DNA from: Candidatus Woesearchaeota archaeon
Lineage (GTDB): Archaea; Nanobdellota; Nanobdellia; Woesearchaeales; UBA525
DNA length: 6,727 nt
Assembly: GCA_023252315.1 (NCBI GenBank)
Contig: JAJPEB010000074.1
Coordinates: forward strand, 1-6,727
Direction of reading: 5' to 3'
Shown here piece by piece: positions 5,373 to 6,727 of this stretch. The stretch's first letter is position 1. The number at the start of each line of letters is the position of its first letter. The translations under genes were made by a program, and so were the position numbers. The notes under the pieces were generated by a model. It made no database searches. It was not told the DNA's origin and saw nothing but the letters and a program-made list of their open reading frames with translations.

Positions 5373-6572
5373 ATGGCACGCATCACATTCACCACGAGCG
5401 AATCCGTCACCGAAGGCCACCCCGACAAGATCTGCGACCAGATATCCGACGCGATCCTCGACGCGCTGCTCGCGCAGGACCCGCAGAGCAGGGTCGCGGT
5501 CGAGTGCCTCACGACGACGGGCACGGTCATCGTCGCGGGCGAGGTCACGACGAAGGGCTACGCGGACATCCAGCTCATCGCGCGCAAGACGCTCGAGCGC
5601 ATCGGCTACACGAACCCCGAGTTCGGCATCGACAGCGACGACGCGGGCGTGCTCGTCTCTATCCACGGGCAGAGCCCCGACATCGCGCAGGGCGTGGACG
5701 AGGGCAAGGGCGAGAGCAAGGAGCAGGGTGCCGGCGACCAGGGCATGATGTACGGCTTCGCGTGCGACGAGACGCCCGAGCTCATGCCGCTGCCGATCAC
5801 GCTCGCGCACAAGCTCACGCGCGCGCTCGCGCAGGCGCGCAAGTCCAACGCGATCAAGGGCATCGGCCCCGACGGCAAGAGCCAGGTCACGGTCGAGTAC
5901 CGCGACGGCGTGCCCGCGCGCATCGACGCGGTCGTCATCAGCTCGCAGCATCTCGACGAGAAGGACATGGGCGAGCTGCGCCGCGAGATCATGGAGAAGG
6001 TCATCAGGCCCGTGTGCGGCAAGTACCTCGACGCGAAGACGAAGTACCACATCAACCCCACGGGCAAGTTCGTGATCGGCGGGCCCGAGGGCGACACGGG
6101 CGTGACCGGGCGCAAGATCATCGTCGACACGTACGGCGGCGTCGGCAGGCACGGCGGCGGCGCGTTCTCGGGCAAGGACCCGACGAAGGTGGACCGCTCG
6201 GCCGCGTACGCGGCTCGCCATGTCGCGAAGAACATCGTCGCGGCAGGGCTCGCGCGCAGGTGCGAGGTGCAGGTGTCGTACGCGATCGGCGTCGCGCAGC
6301 CGACGAGCGTGAACGTGGACACGTTCGGCACCGCGACGATCCCCGAGGAGCGCATCGCGGAGCTCGTGCGCAAGCACTTCGACCTCTCGCCCAAGGGCAT
6401 CATCGACGGGCTCAAGCTCAGGCGGCCGATCTACTCGAAGACCGCGGCATACGGCCACTTCGGGCGCGACGACCCCGACTTCACCTGGGAGAAGACGGAC
6501 AAGGCGGACGCGCTCAGGAGGGATGCGGGCGCGAAGGGCGCCGCGGCGCCTGCGAAGAGGACGAAAGGATAG
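5373..6572 (+). CDS. metK: S-adenosylmethionine synthetase, bacterial/eukaryotic type
   Basis: This 399-residue enzyme makes S-adenosylmethionine, the main methyl donor, from methionine and ATP, releasing phosphate and diphosphate. It is the bacterial-type MAT with three repeated alpha/beta domains, not the highly diverged archaeal type. Key motifs are TEGHPDKICDQISDAILD (13-30), GAGDQGMMYGFA (119-130) and HGGGAFSGKDPTKVDRSAAY (260-279). H16, D18, K268, K272 and D274 correspond to the E. coli ATP, metal and phosphate ligands by motif alignment, so the enzyme should be active. Length matches the family (about 380-400), with a low-complexity Ala/Lys/Arg/Gly tail of about 15 residues at the end. 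The ATG at 5373 is fixed by the family N-terminus and the TATA box 21 bases upstream; the open frame extends far upstream only as a shadow across lysS. GC-rich codon use resembles its neighbours, so any transfer from bacteria would be old. Confidence 0.98.
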   Translation: MARITFTTSESVTEGHPDKICDQISDAILDALLAQDPQSRVAVECLTTTGTVIVAGEVTTKGYADIQLIARKTLERIGYTNPEFGIDSDDAGVLVSIHGQSPDIAQGVDEGKGESKEQGAGDQGMMYGFACDETPELMPLPITLAHKLTRALAQARKSNAIKGIGPDGKSQVTVEYRDGVPARIDAVVISSQHLDEKDMGELRREIMEKVIRPVCGKYLDAKTKYHINPTGKFVIGGPEGDTGVTGRKIIVDTYGGVGRHGGGAFSGKDPTKVDRSAAYAARHVAKNIVAAGLARRCEVQVSYAIGVAQPTSVNVDTFGTATIPEERIAELVRKHFDLSPKGIIDGLKLRRPIYSKTAAYGHFGRDDPDFTWEKTDKADALRRDAGAKGAAAPAKRTKG

Positions 6573-6601
6573 CTGACGCGAGAGCGCCGTCGCTTGCAGG
6601 G

Positions 6602-6727
6602 CTACGGGCAACGCCCTATGACGTATTCCCTCGTCTCGCCGCCCACGCCCGTCGAGAGGTAGACGTGCGTCTTCCCTCCGCTATAGCATGCGTATCTCGT
6701 GTCATCCATGCGCACGCGGACATCGAC
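6602..6727 (-). CDS. C-terminal end of an unrecognised protein (cut by window edge)
   Basis: The minus strand is open from the right edge to a TAG at 6602-6604, giving 41 residues that begin VDVRVRMDDTRYACYSGG and end REYVIGRCP. The mixed, non-repetitive composition (Tyr, Asp, Gly, Thr, Val, and two Cys) looks more like protein than the Arg/Ala-rich shadows found elsewhere in this sequence, and the stop is TAG as in the other genes. It would be convergent with metK, with 29 bases between the stops. The family is not recognisable from so short a piece, and the frame could be chance. Confidence 0.45.
   Translation of the reverse strand, partial: VDVRVRMDDTRYACYSGGKTHVYLSTGVGGETREYVIGRCP

Noticed and set aside
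2416..5379. A 987-residue open frame on the minus strand opposite lysS
   Set aside because: It spans antisense lysS, the promoter gap and another frame of the unknown gene; composition is Arg/Ala/Leu-rich with no family motif.

Overview
The window is a GC-rich (estimated about two thirds G+C) archaeal chromosome segment with housekeeping genes. Archaeal affiliation rests on an exosome subunit Rrp4, an SBDS protein, an archaeal-type proteasome alpha subunit, an RNase P protein (Rnp2/Pop5), a class I lysyl-tRNA synthetase, and TATA-box promoters with BRE-like upstream elements. The S-adenosylmethionine synthetase is of the bacterial type, not the diverged archaeal type; such mixing occurs in some DPANN-like lineages. 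That placement is inference, and the phylum cannot be fixed from this window.

Layout. Positions 1-2196 (minus strand) hold a tight four-gene operon read right to left: rnp2, psmA, SBDS, then rrp4, which runs off the left edge. Gaps are only 12-18 bases. This is a compact version of the archaeal 'exosome superoperon', linking tRNA processing, protein degradation, 60S-type subunit maturation and RNA degradation. Its promoter lies at about 2243-2260. Positions 2197-2372 are a short intergenic stretch with a GC-rich hairpin. Positions 2373-3551 (minus) encode an unrecognised 392-residue, cysteine-free, helix-rich protein with one predicted membrane segment near its C-terminus. It is divergent from lysS (3616-5262, plus), and both may share one TATA box. 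metK (5373-6572, plus) follows with its own TATA box. The right edge (6602-6727, minus) carries the probable C-terminal end of a further gene, convergent with metK.

Expression logic. lysS and metK have TATA boxes so close to their ATG that their mRNAs should be leaderless or nearly so. Inside the minus-strand operon, psmA and rrp4 have clear Shine-Dalgarno sequences. All seven visible stop codons are TAG, which is unusual for a GC-rich genome.

No defence system, mobile element, CRISPR array, rRNA or tRNA gene was seen. The most novel item is the unrecognised membrane-anchored coiled-coil-like protein.
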